From Alphaproteobacteria bacterium (GTDB lineage Bacteria > Pseudomonadota > Alphaproteobacteria > Rickettsiales > SXRF01): DNA of 8,073 nucleotides. Below, in pieces: positions 1 through 5,960 of this stretch (within the stretch, counting starts at the first letter, position 1; every line of letters starts with the position of its first letter). Under the pieces are notes generated by a model. It did no database searches. It saw only the letters and a list, made by a program, of their open reading frames with translations, and was not told where the DNA came from. The DNA is taken from NCBI GenBank assembly GCA_019243895.1, contig JAFATP010000292.1, forward strand, positions 1 to 8,073, in the 5' to 3' direction. The translations under genes were made by a program, and so were the position numbers.

Positions 1-404
1 ACGCCCACCGTGAGCACGCCCTGATCGCGCGCGATGCGCGCCACCACCGGTGCCGCGCCGGTGCCGGTGCCGCCGCCCATGCCGGCGGTGATGAACACCA
101 TGTTGCTGCCGGCGATGAAGGCGGCGATCTCATCGGCCGCTTCCTCGGCGGCGGCCTTGCCCACTTCGGGGTTGGCGCCCGCGCCCAGCCCCTTGGTGAT
201 GCCGGCGCCCAGCTGCACGGTACGGTCCGCCAGCGTGTGATCCAGCGCCTGCGCATCGGTATTGGCGACCACGAAATTGACGCCCTCCAGGCTGGCGGCG
301 ATCATGTTGTTAACCGCATTTCCTCCAGCGCCGCCGACACCGACCACGGTGATGGTGGGTTTAAGCATGTCGTTCTTCAGGGGCAGCTGGAGGTTCAATG
401 GCAT
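1..404 (-). CDS. ftsZ: Cell division protein FtsZ, N-terminal part (gene continues past the left edge)
   Basis: FtsZ is the tubulin-like GTPase that polymerises into the cytoplasmic Z ring at the division site. The window holds the first 134 codons. Visible features are a short N-terminal leader ending at KP (residues 15-16), the glycine-rich [14 protein letters not shown] segment (22-35), [10 protein letters not shown] (45-54), the LGAG.TKGLGAG.NPEVG stretch (65-82), and the tubulin signature loop GGGTGTG (110-116) that contacts the GTP phosphates. The start at 404 is chosen because an AGGAG ribosome binding site (411-415) lies six bases upstream. A second in-frame ATG at codon 13 has no such support. 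The upstream neighbour is ychF, divergently transcribed, so ftsA is not directly upstream of ftsZ. The predicted promoter and a CtrA-like box precede it. The identity is secure; everything past residue 134 is unseen. Confidence 0.97.
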   Translation of the reverse strand, partial: MPLNLQLPLKNDMLKPTITVVGVGGAGGNAVNNMIAASLEGVNFVVANTDAQALDHTLADRTVQLGAGITKGLGAGANPEVGKAAAEEAADEIAAFIAGSNMVFITAGMGGGTGTGAAPVVARIARDQGVLTVG

Positions 405-410
405 AATGGA

Positions 411-415
411 CTCCT
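411..415 (-). promoter_or_regulatory. Ribosome binding site of ftsZ
   Basis: On the minus strand this reads AGGAG, a near-perfect anti-16S match, six bases before the ATG at 404. It decides between that start and the in-frame ATG twelve codons further in. Confidence 0.8.
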
Positions 416-433
416 AACATGACGGCATCGGAA

Positions 434-449
434 TTAACGGAAAACTAAC
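434..449. promoter_or_regulatory. Candidate CtrA-binding box over the ftsZ transcription start
   Basis: The plus strand reads TTAA, seven bases (CGGAAAA), then CTAAC. The published CtrA consensus is TTAA-N7-TTAAC, so there is one mismatch. The box covers the position where ftsZ transcription is predicted to begin (about 447-448). In Caulobacter the response regulator CtrA represses ftsZ, and a site covering the start would fit repression. Whether this organism has CtrA is not visible here, and one short A+T-rich motif can arise by chance. Confidence 0.4.
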
Positions 450-454
450 CCCAC

Positions 455-483
455 TATGTAGCACCATTGCGCAGGCGTGCCAA
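455..483 (-). promoter_or_regulatory. Predicted sigma-70 promoter of ftsZ
   Basis: On the minus strand the -35 TTGGCA (483 down to 478) is followed after 17 bases by the -10 TACATA (460 down to 455), with a preceding GC that gives GCTACATA. This fits the Caulobacter housekeeping -10 (GCTANAWC) at seven of eight positions. The start of transcription would fall near 447-448, giving a leader of about 44 bases. The match of -10 core and spacer with the divergent ychF promoter strengthens the call. It is predicted from sequence only. Confidence 0.5.
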
Positions 484-539
484 CGAATTTTCGGAAAAGA
501 TTTTGCGAAAGGTGTTCACGCCGCGCGTCGGAAGAACAG

Positions 540-551
540 CAATAGCTATTG
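540..551. repeat. Perfect 12-base palindrome upstream of ychF
   Basis: CAATAGCTATTG is its own reverse complement. It is A+T-rich in a G+C-rich region and its right end overlaps the predicted ychF -35. It could be an operator for a dimeric regulator, but no matching regulator can be named and no second copy was found nearby. Confidence 0.35.
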
Positions 552-577
552 TCGGCGCGTCACAATTCGCCTACATA
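549..577 (+). promoter_or_regulatory. Predicted sigma-70 promoter of ychF
   Basis: The -35 TTGTCG (549-554) is followed by 17 bases and the -10 TACATA (572-577). The extended -35 TTGTCGG matches the Caulobacter TTGACGS consensus at six of seven positions, and the -10 context CTACATAG is identical to that of the ftsZ promoter on the other strand. Transcription would start near 584, about 20 bases before the ychF ATG. The -35 overlaps the end of a 12-base palindrome (540-551), a possible operator. Confidence 0.4.
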
Positions 578-603
578 GCTTTTGACTTTAACGGATAGGG
601 ATC

Positions 604-1707
604 ATGGGATTCAACTGCGGCATCGTCGGATTGCCCAACGTGGGCAAGTCCACTTTATTTAACGCATTGCTGCAGACGGCGGCGGCGGAGGCGGCGAATT
701 ATCCGTTCTGCACCATCGAGCCGAACACCGGCCGCGTCGGCGTGCCGGATGCGCGCCTTAACGCGCTCGCCGCCGTGGCGCATTCGGCGCAGATCATTCC
801 GACGCAGCTTGAATTCGTAGACATCGCCGGGCTGGTGAAAGGGGCGTCGCAAGGAGAGGGGCTGGGAAATCAATTCCTCGCGCATATCCGCGAAGTGGAC
901 GCGGTGCTGTATGTGCTGCGCTGCTTCGAGGGCGGGGACGTCACCCATGTCGAAGGCGCGGTAGACCCGCTGCGCGACAAGGCAATCGTGGAAACCGAGC
1001 TGGTGCTGGCCGATCTGGAAAGCATGGAAAAACGCCTGCCCGCGCTGCAGAAGAAAGCCAAAGGGGGCGATAAGGAGGCGGCGGCATTGCTGCCGCTGGC
1101 GGAATCTCTGCAGGCGACGCTTGCCAGGGGGGAGCCGGCGCGCAGCGTCATGCCTAAAAACGCCGGGGAGGAGCGTCAGCTGCAATTGCTGCAGCTGCTC
1201 ACTGCCAAGCCCGTGCTCTACGTGTGTAATGTGGATGAGGAAAGCGCCGGCGGCGGCAACGCGCTTTCCGCCCGCGTCGAGGCGATGGCGACGCAGGAAG
1301 GGGCGGCCTGCGTGGCGGTTTCGGCGAAGATCGAATCGGAAATCGCGGTGCTGCCCACCGAGGCGGAAAAGCAGGAATTCCTGGGAGCGCTGGGATTGCA
1401 GGAAACCGGGCTGTCGCGCGTCATCCATGCGGGATACCGGTTGCTGGACCTGATCACGTTTTTCACCGTTGGGCCCAAGGAAGCGCGCGCCTGGACCGTC
1501 GCACGCGGCACGAAAGCGCCTCAGGCGGCGGGGGTGATCCATACCGATTTCGAGAAAGGCTTCATCCGCGCGGAAACCATCGCTTATGAGGATTATATCC
1601 GCCACAACGGTGAGCATGGCGCCAAGGAAGCGGGGAAAATGCGGCTGGAAGGGAAGGAATACGAAGTGCACGACGGCGACGTGCTGCATTTCCGCTTCAA
1701 TACCTGA
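604..1707 (+). CDS. ychF: Redox-regulated ribosome-binding P-loop ATPase YchF
   Basis: YchF (bacterial relative of eukaryotic OLA1) is a TRAFAC-class NTPase of the Obg group that hydrolyses ATP rather than GTP, binds ribosomes and is linked to stress and redox responses. At 367 residues it is close to the usual family length of about 363. Visible motifs are the P-loop G9-LPNV-GKST (9-17), the G3 motif DIAG (73-76) followed by a hydrophobic residue where classical GTPases have Gln, NVDE (209-212) in place of the GTP-specifying NKxD, and SAK (240-242). A helical coiled-coil insertion spans roughly 130-200. The C-terminal TGS domain (about 282-366) includes DLITFFTVG and ends in DGDVLHFRFN. The start gives the canonical MGFNCGIVGLPNVGKST opening, with GGATAGGG just upstream. 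The gene for peptidyl-tRNA hydrolase, a frequent partner of ychF, is not adjacent here. Confidence 0.97.
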   Translation: MGFNCGIVGLPNVGKSTLFNALLQTAAAEAANYPFCTIEPNTGRVGVPDARLNALAAVAHSAQIIPTQLEFVDIAGLVKGASQGEGLGNQFLAHIREVDAVLYVLRCFEGGDVTHVEGAVDPLRDKAIVETELVLADLESMEKRLPALQKKAKGGDKEAAALLPLAESLQATLARGEPARSVMPKNAGEERQLQLLQLLTAKPVLYVCNVDEESAGGGNALSARVEAMATQEGAACVAVSAKIESEIAVLPTEAEKQEFLGALGLQETGLSRVIHAGYRLLDLITFFTVGPKEARAWTVARGTKAPQAAGVIHTDFEKGFIRAETIAYEDYIRHNGEHGAKEAGKMRLEGKEYEVHDGDVLHFRFNT

Positions 1708-1718
1708 CGAGGCGGTTA

Positions 1719-1724
1719 TATAAT
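1719..1724 (+). promoter_or_regulatory. Possible -10 element for the small membrane protein gene
   Basis: A perfect TATAAT lies between ychF and the next gene. Transcription would start about seven bases downstream, at 1731-1733, which coincides with the ATG at 1733 and implies a leaderless message. The -35 region at the right spacing (1696-1701, TTCAAT) is poor, so the promoter may be weak or absent, and the gene may be read through from ychF. Confidence 0.3.
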
Positions 1725-1732
1725 TCCGGATT

Positions 1733-1978
1733 ATGTGGTTAAACAAGCCTGATTCGCTGCTGCAAAAAAAGCCTCCCACGCCCATGCCGCCGTGGCTGAA
1801 ATGGGGGCTGCTGGCGTTCCTGGTGTATGGAGCAATATCCATGGCGCGTCATCCGGTGCAGGGGGTGGACTGGCAGTTGATGGATACCAAGCGCTATAAA
1901 CAGCAGATGTTCGGCCCCGGCGCCGGCCCGCCGCCGGCCCGCGGCCCGCAGCAGACGGTTCCTCAACCTCACCCGTAA
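1733..1978 (+). CDS. Hypothetical 81-residue single-pass membrane protein with proline-rich tail
   Basis: I do not recognise this protein. The first 20 residues are polar, with lysines at 5, 12 and 13 and five prolines between 6 and 20. A hydrophobic segment follows at about 21-37 (WLKWGLLAFLVYGAISM), long enough to cross the inner membrane once. The positive charges before it suggest the N terminus is cytoplasmic and the tail periplasmic. The last 21 residues contain eight prolines plus several glycines, typical of a flexible extended tail. There is no cleavage site or lipobox that I can see. The gene starts 25 bases after ychF and ends 13 bases before the aminotransferase gene, whose ribosome binding site overlaps its stop codon, so co-expression is likely. 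There is no clear ribosome binding site of its own. The tight packing supports a real gene; function is unknown. Confidence 0.7.
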   Translation: MWLNKPDSLLQKKPPTPMPPWLKWGLLAFLVYGAISMARHPVQGVDWQLMDTKRYKQQMFGPGAGPPPARGPQQTVPQPHP

Positions 1979-1981
1979 GGA
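1976..1981 (+). promoter_or_regulatory. Ribosome binding site of the aminotransferase gene
   Basis: TAAGGA lies ten bases before the GTG at 1992 and contains the stop codon (TAA) of the preceding small gene. It supports the GTG start, since no in-frame ATG occurs until deep inside the protein (codon 130). Confidence 0.6.
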
Positions 1982-1991
1982 TCGCCCGCCC

Positions 1992-3191
1992 GTGCACCTC
2001 GCTTCCCGTCTTTCTCGCGTTAAACCTTCTCCCACGCTGGCGGTGACCCAGCGCGCCGCCGAACTGAAAAGCCAGGGAAAGGACGTTATCGGCCTGGGCG
2101 CGGGCGAGCCGGATTTTCCCACGCCTGAGCCCATCCGCCGCGCCGGCATTGCCGCCATTGAAAGCGGACAGACCCGCTATACGCCGGTAACGGGCACCCC
2201 GGCGCTTAAAAAAGCCGTGAGCGAGAAATTCGCGCGGGAGAACGGATTGGCCTATGCGCCGCGTCAAGTCGTGGTGGGATGCGGCGCCAAGCAGCTGATC
2301 TTCAATGCGCTGCTGGCAACGCTTGACCCCGGCGACGAGGTGATTATTCCAGCACCGTACTGGGTTTCTTATCCGGACATGGTGCTGTTTGCCGAAGGCA
2401 CGCCGGTGTTTGTGGCCTGCCCGGAGGCGCAGGGATTCAAGCTCTCCGCGCTGGCGCTTTCCGAGGCGATCACGCCTAAGACCAAATGGTTGATCCTTAA
2501 TTCTCCCGCCAATCCCACCGGCGCCGCATATACGCGGCATGAGCTGGAAGCGCTGGCGGAGGTGCTGCTCAAGCACCCGCACGTGATGGTGCTGGCCGAC
2601 GATATCTATGAGCACCTGGTATTCGACGGCTTCCGTTTCAACACCATTGCGCAAGTGGAGCCCCGGCTGCTCGGCCGCACCCTTACGGTCAACGGCGTGT
2701 CCAAGGCCTACGCCATGACCGGCTGGCGCATCGGCTATGCGGGCGGCTCCGAAGCCTTGATCTCGGCGATGGCGGATATCCAGTCGCATTCCACATCCAA
2801 CCCGTGCTCCATCAGCCAGGCCGCCGCCTTGGAAGCGCTCACCGGCCCGCAAGCGTTTCTGGCGGAATGGCAGCAGCGCTTCGCGGCGCGGCGCAACCTG
2901 GTGACGGAAGCGCTGAACGCAACCGCGGAAATTCACTGCGCCATGCCGGAAGGGGCGTTTTATGTATTCCCCTCCATGCAGGGGCTGATGGGCAAGCGCC
3001 TGCCGAACGGGCAGATCATGGAAAGCAGCGCGCAATTCTGCGATTACTTGCTGGAGGAGGCGCTGGTGGCCACGGTGGCGGGAAGTGCCTTCGGCATGGA
3101 GGGGCATTTCCGCATTTCTTACGCCACCTCCGATGAATTGCTGCAGGAAGCGATGCGCCGCATCGCGAAGGCGTGCGCGGCATTGAAATAA
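1992..3191 (+). CDS. Aspartate aminotransferase, class I fold, subgroup Ib
   Basis: This is a cytoplasmic pyridoxal-phosphate (PLP) enzyme that moves the amino group between aspartate and 2-oxoglutarate. Some members of this subgroup also transaminate prephenate or aromatic 2-oxo acids. At 399 residues it has full family length. Visible motifs are GLGAGEPDFPTP (34-45), RYTPVTGTPALK (62-73), APYWVSYPDM (121-130) with the ring-stacking Trp124, SPANPTG (171-177) with cofactor-contacting Asn174, LADDIYEH (201-208) where Asp203 pairs with the PLP ring nitrogen and Tyr206 contacts it, NGVSKAYAMTGWRIGYAGG (234-252) with the Schiff-base Lys238 and phosphate-binding Arg246, and RISYATS (374-380) with the substrate carboxylate-binding Arg374. 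It starts with GTG. It likely shares a message with the upstream 81-residue gene. It converges with sixA, with only 17 bases between stop codons and no convincing terminator there. Exact substrate range cannot be read from the sequence. Confidence 0.93.
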   Translation: MHLASRLSRVKPSPTLAVTQRAAELKSQGKDVIGLGAGEPDFPTPEPIRRAGIAAIESGQTRYTPVTGTPALKKAVSEKFARENGLAYAPRQVVVGCGAKQLIFNALLATLDPGDEVIIPAPYWVSYPDMVLFAEGTPVFVACPEAQGFKLSALALSEAITPKTKWLILNSPANPTGAAYTRHELEALAEVLLKHPHVMVLADDIYEHLVFDGFRFNTIAQVEPRLLGRTLTVNGVSKAYAMTGWRIGYAGGSEALISAMADIQSHSTSNPCSISQAAALEALTGPQAFLAEWQQRFAARRNLVTEALNATAEIHCAMPEGAFYVFPSMQGLMGKRLPNGQIMESSAQFCDYLLEEALVATVAGSAFGMEGHFRISYATSDELLQEAMRRIAKACAALK

Positions 3192-3208
3192 CACAGAGCG
3201 ATTAAAAG

Positions 3209-3742
3209 TTAAGCACTGACCACTTCCAGGCCGGAAGGGCCGGCAAAACGGGTCAACGTGCCCGTCTGCGTGCCGATCTGCGACCATTGCGCCACGGGCA
3301 GGGTGATCTCCGCCAGCGCCGCGGTCGGAAAACGCGCGCTAAGCGCGCTGCCAAGCCCGTCTTCCGCCCGCGTCGCCAGTTGCAGGGCCAATTGGTGAAG
3401 GCCAGGGTTGTGCGCCACCACCATTACCGAATCGATCGTCTCCGGCACCTCGCTTAAGATTTTCAGCAATGTCGTCGGCGACGCCAGATACAGCGTATCG
3501 TTATTCTTCACCGTAAGCCCGAACCCCAGCGCTTCCATCATCGCCTCCACCGTCTGCCGCGTGCGCAAGGAAGGGGAGCACAGTACCAGCGAGGGCATAA
3601 GGTGGCGGGCGCGCATATAAGCCCCCACCCGCGATGCATCCGCAAGCCCTTGAGGCGTCAGCGGTCTTAGCCGGTCCTCGGTATAATCGCCGGCGTTGGC
3701 GGCGGTGCCGTGGCGCAGCAGATATAAGGTTTTTTGATGCAT
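3209..3742 (-). CDS. sixA: SixA-type phosphohistidine phosphatase (histidine phosphatase superfamily)
   Basis: This is a small cytoplasmic branch-1 histidine phosphatase. Family member SixA of E. coli removes phosphate from phosphohistidine residues in signalling or phosphotransfer proteins. The 177 residues open with the catalytic motif LLRHG (R10, H11, G12), followed by D19...LTPQG (28-32), CSPSLRTRQT (55-64) with phosphate-pocket Arg60, and VVAHNPG (107-113) with the second catalytic His110. There is no added domain, as in other SixA proteins. The reading frame stays open to 3805, but the start at 3742 (MHQKTLYLLRHG) is chosen for two reasons. It puts the RHG motif at the usual distance, and a good promoter at 3777-3805 would start transcription near 3770, inside the longer form. 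There is no clear ribosome binding site. The gene is divergent from ppk, 61 bases between starts. Its true substrate is unknown. Confidence 0.85.
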   Translation of the reverse strand: MHQKTLYLLRHGTAANAGDYTEDRLRPLTPQGLADASRVGAYMRARHLMPSLVLCSPSLRTRQTVEAMMEALGFGLTVKNNDTLYLASPTTLLKILSEVPETIDSVMVVAHNPGLHQLALQLATRAEDGLGSALSARFPTAALAEITLPVAQWSQIGTQTGTLTRFAGPSGLEVVSA

Positions 3743-3750
3743 AGTTAACT
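3743..3750. repeat. Short palindrome AGTTAACT next to the sixA start
   Basis: This perfect 8-base palindrome directly abuts the sixA ATG on its upstream side and would lie in its message leader. It could be part of an operator, but at eight bases chance is a fair explanation. Confidence 0.2.
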
Positions 3751-3776
3751 TTTGCGGCGTAGATTGGATTATCTTC

Positions 3777-3805
3777 ATTATACAGCCGAACGCCGCACAA
3801 GTCAT
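3777..3805 (-). promoter_or_regulatory. Predicted sigma-70 promoter of sixA, overlapping the ppk start codon
   Basis: On the minus strand the -35 ATGACT (3805 down to 3800) and a perfect -10 TATAAT (3782 down to 3777) are separated by exactly 17 bases. Transcription would begin near 3770, giving a leader of about 28 bases to the sixA ATG at 3742. The -35 overlaps the first bases of ppk on the other strand, so polymerase binding here could interfere with ppk expression. I could not resolve a convincing separate promoter for ppk in the same gap. Confidence 0.5.
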
Positions 3806-5960
3806 GACGCACCGCAGCGAACCAGCGCCCGCGCTAAAACAGCCGCTTCACCAACGCTTTATCAATCGCGAGCTCTCCTGGCTGGCGTTTAACGCGCGGG
3901 TGCTGGAAGCGGCGGCCGATCCCACGATCCCCTTGCTGGAGCGGCTGAACTTTCTGGCCATCTCCGCCGCCAATCTCGACGAATTTTATATGGTGCGTGT
4001 GGCGGGATTGAAGGATTATGTGCGCCGCGGCGTTATCAATCAGAGCATCGACGGTCTGACGCCGGAGCAGGAACTTACGATCATACGCGATGAAACGCGC
4101 GCGCTGGTGGACAGGCAGAATCAATGCTGGGACACGCTTCGCGCCGAGCTGGCGGAAGAGGATATTCACATTATCCCCGCCGCGGCGCTCACCACGCGGC
4201 AGCGCAACTGGCTATCCGGATATTTTCAGGAGAACGTGTTCCCCGTGCTGACGCCGATTGCCATCGATCCGGCGCATCCGTTTCCGTACCTGCCGAACCT
4301 GGGCATGGCGTTGATCTTCCAGTTGCAGCCGGAAGGCGAGCACCGCGCGGCGCAGCTGGCCATCGTGCCGCTGCCGGTGAGCCTGCCGCGCTTCATCCGC
4401 CTGCCGGGCAAGCGCCTTCGCGTGGTGGCGCTGGAAGAAACCATCGCGCTGTTTTTCGATATGCTGTTTCCGGGATTCCACATACTGGAGAAAACGGTGT
4501 TCCGCATCGTGCGCGACAGCGATCTGGACATCGAGGACGATGACGCGGATGATTTCATGCGGCATTTCGAGCGGGCGGTGAAGCAGCGCCGCCACGGGCG
4601 CGTCATCCGCGTACGCTTCATGGAGGGTGCGCCAAAGGCGCTGATGCAGTGCGTCATCGAGCATATGCAGGTGGCGGTGGAGGAAGTGCTGGAACTGCCG
4701 GGCATGATGGGGATGCGGCATTTGCGCGAGCTATATGACATGCATGACGCCAGCCTTAAATATAAGCCGTTCAGCGTGCGGTTTCCCCAGCGCATCAACG
4801 ATTACGGCGGCGATTGCTTCGCCGCCATCGCCGCGAAGGACATCATCATTCATCATCCGTTCGAAACCTTTGACGTGGTGGTGCAGTTCCTGCGCCAGGC
4901 GGCGGCCGATCCCGCCGTGGTGTCGATCAAGCAAACGCTGTATCGCACCAGCCATGATTCGCCCATCGTACAGGCGCTGATCGAGGCGGCGGAAGCGGGC
5001 AAGGCAGTGACGGCGCTGGTGGAGCTGAAGGCGCGGTTTGACGAGGAGGCGAACCTGCGTTTCGCGCGCGACATGGAGCGGGTGGGCGTGCAGGTGGTGT
5101 ATGGGTTCGTGTCGCTTAAAACCCATGCCAAGCTTTCCCTGGTGACGCGCCGTGAGGCTGGCAAGCTGAAATCCTATGTGCATTTCGGCACCGGCAACTA
5201 TCACCCCAACACGGCGCGGCTTTACACCGATCTTTCCTTTTTCACCTGCGACGCGGAGCTGTGCCGCGATGCCGCCTATCTGTTCAATTTCATCACCGGA
5301 TATGCGCCGCCGCGGCAATTCAAGAAACTGATCGTGGCGCCGCGCACGCTTAGGCGGTCGGTGACGCAGCTTATCCGCGAGGAGATCGATAACGCAAAGG
5401 CGGGAAAGCCCGCCGCCATCTGGGCAAAAATGAACGCGCTGGTGGACGCCGAGGTGATCGACGCGCTGTACGAAGCCTCCAATGCCGGCGTGATCGTGGA
5501 GCTGGTGGTGCGCGGCATTTGCTGCCTGCGGCCCGGCGTGCCCGGCATGTCGGAAAATATCCGCGTCAAAAGCATCATCGGCCGTTTCCTGGAGCACGCG
5601 CGCATTTACTGCTTCGCCGCCGGCCATCCCATGCCGTCGCCGCAGGCGAAAATATTTATCGGGTCGGCGGATTGGATGCCGCGCAATTTCGACTGGCGGG
5701 TGGAAGCGATGGTGCCGATCCAGAACCCCACCGTGCACGAGCAGGTGCTGTCCCAGATCATGATGGCGAATCTGAAAGACGAGAGGAACAGCTGGGTGAT
5801 GCAGCCGGGCGGGCATTACGAGCGGCTGAAAGCGGGGCCGGATGCATTCTCCGCGCATCATTACTTCATTACCAATCCCAGCCTCTCCGGCCGCGGCTCC
5901 GGGCTTAAGAAGATCAAATCCACGCAGATGCTGCGCTACAAAACGGTGAGGCGCGCATGA
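3804..5960 (+). CDS. ppk: Polyphosphate kinase 1
   Basis: Ppk1 reversibly transfers the terminal phosphate of ATP onto a growing inorganic polyphosphate chain. The 718 residues have typical Ppk1 length and all four domains: N (about 15-120, with RFINRELSWLAFN at 18-30), head (about 120-330), C1 (about 330-510) and C2 (about 510-690). The autophosphorylated histidine is His441 in SLKTHAKLSL, equivalent to E. coli His435. His460 in VHFGTGNYHPNTA matches E. coli His454 with identical 19-residue spacing. His598 in FLEHARIYCF matches the conserved C2 histidine, and IGSADWMPRNFDWRVE (619-634) is a further family signature. The C terminus adds a short basic tail. The ATG at 3804 is the only sensible start before the conserved N-terminal motif, yet no ribosome binding site precedes it. 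The gene overlaps the exopolyphosphatase gene by four bases. Regulation may involve the divergent sixA promoter. Confidence 0.97.
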   Translation: MTHRSEPAPALKQPLHQRFINRELSWLAFNARVLEAAADPTIPLLERLNFLAISAANLDEFYMVRVAGLKDYVRRGVINQSIDGLTPEQELTIIRDETRALVDRQNQCWDTLRAELAEEDIHIIPAAALTTRQRNWLSGYFQENVFPVLTPIAIDPAHPFPYLPNLGMALIFQLQPEGEHRAAQLAIVPLPVSLPRFIRLPGKRLRVVALEETIALFFDMLFPGFHILEKTVFRIVRDSDLDIEDDDADDFMRHFERAVKQRRHGRVIRVRFMEGAPKALMQCVIEHMQVAVEEVLELPGMMGMRHLRELYDMHDASLKYKPFSVRFPQRINDYGGDCFAAIAAKDIIIHHPFETFDVVVQFLRQAAADPAVVSIKQTLYRTSHDSPIVQALIEAAEAGKAVTALVELKARFDEEANLRFARDMERVGVQVVYGFVSLKTHAKLSLVTRREAGKLKSYVHFGTGNYHPNTARLYTDLSFFTCDAELCRDAAYLFNFITGYAPPRQFKKLIVAPRTLRRSVTQLIREEIDNAKAGKPAAIWAKMNALVDAEVIDALYEASNAGVIVELVVRGICCLRPGVPGMSENIRVKSIIGRFLEHARIYCFAAGHPMPSPQAKIFIGSADWMPRNFDWRVEAMVPIQNPTVHEQVLSQIMMANLKDERNSWVMQPGGHYERLKAGPDAFSAHHYFITNPSLSGRGSGLKKIKSTQMLRYKTVRRA
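5945..5951 (+). promoter_or_regulatory. Ribosome binding site of ppx, inside the end of ppk
   Basis: GGTGAGG lies within the last codons of ppk, five bases before the ppx ATG at 5957. Together with the ATGA overlap it supports translational coupling and the first of the two adjacent ATG codons as start. Confidence 0.6.

Noticed and set aside
34..422. Two short plus-strand frames over the ftsZ region
   Set aside because: The first (34-240) lies wholly opposite ftsZ coding sequence. The second (237-422) is opposite the 5' end of ftsZ and runs into its leader. Both are Ala/Pro-rich or unstructured translations without support.
582..587. TTGACT as a -35 for ychF
   Set aside because: A -10 at normal spacing would fall inside the coding region beyond the ATG at 604, so it cannot drive the full gene.
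655..1842. Long minus-strand open frame (395 codons) opposite ychF and the small membrane protein gene
   Set aside because: It lies opposite a complete, strongly conserved YchF coding region. Its translation is rich in Arg, His and Gln with no recognisable domain, as expected for an antisense frame in G+C-rich DNA.
3192..3245. Terminator between the aminotransferase gene and sixA
   Set aside because: The 17-base gap has no stem. The nearby CTTCC/GGAAG and GGCC-rich pairings lie inside sixA coding sequence, are short and lack a T run.
1731..3287. 518-codon minus-strand open frame opposite the aminotransferase gene
   Set aside because: The plus strand encodes a full aminotransferase with all cofactor residues. 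The antisense product has low-complexity, Arg/Gly-rich composition and no ribosome binding site or family resemblance.
3743..3803. Pho box in the sixA/ppk gap, suggested by the polyphosphate genes
   Set aside because: Only isolated GTCAT-like and CTGTATA fragments are present. I could not find two CTGTCAT-like repeats at the 11-base period expected for PhoB.
3743..3805. Longer N terminus for the SixA-type protein (starts at 3805 or 3778)
   Set aside because: The extra residues precede the conserved LLRHG opening, have no ribosome binding site, and lie upstream of the start of transcription predicted from TATAAT at 3782-3777.
4731..5861. 376-codon minus-strand open frame inside ppk
   Set aside because: It is a shadow of the ppk codon pattern; the translation is His/Arg-rich without domain signals.
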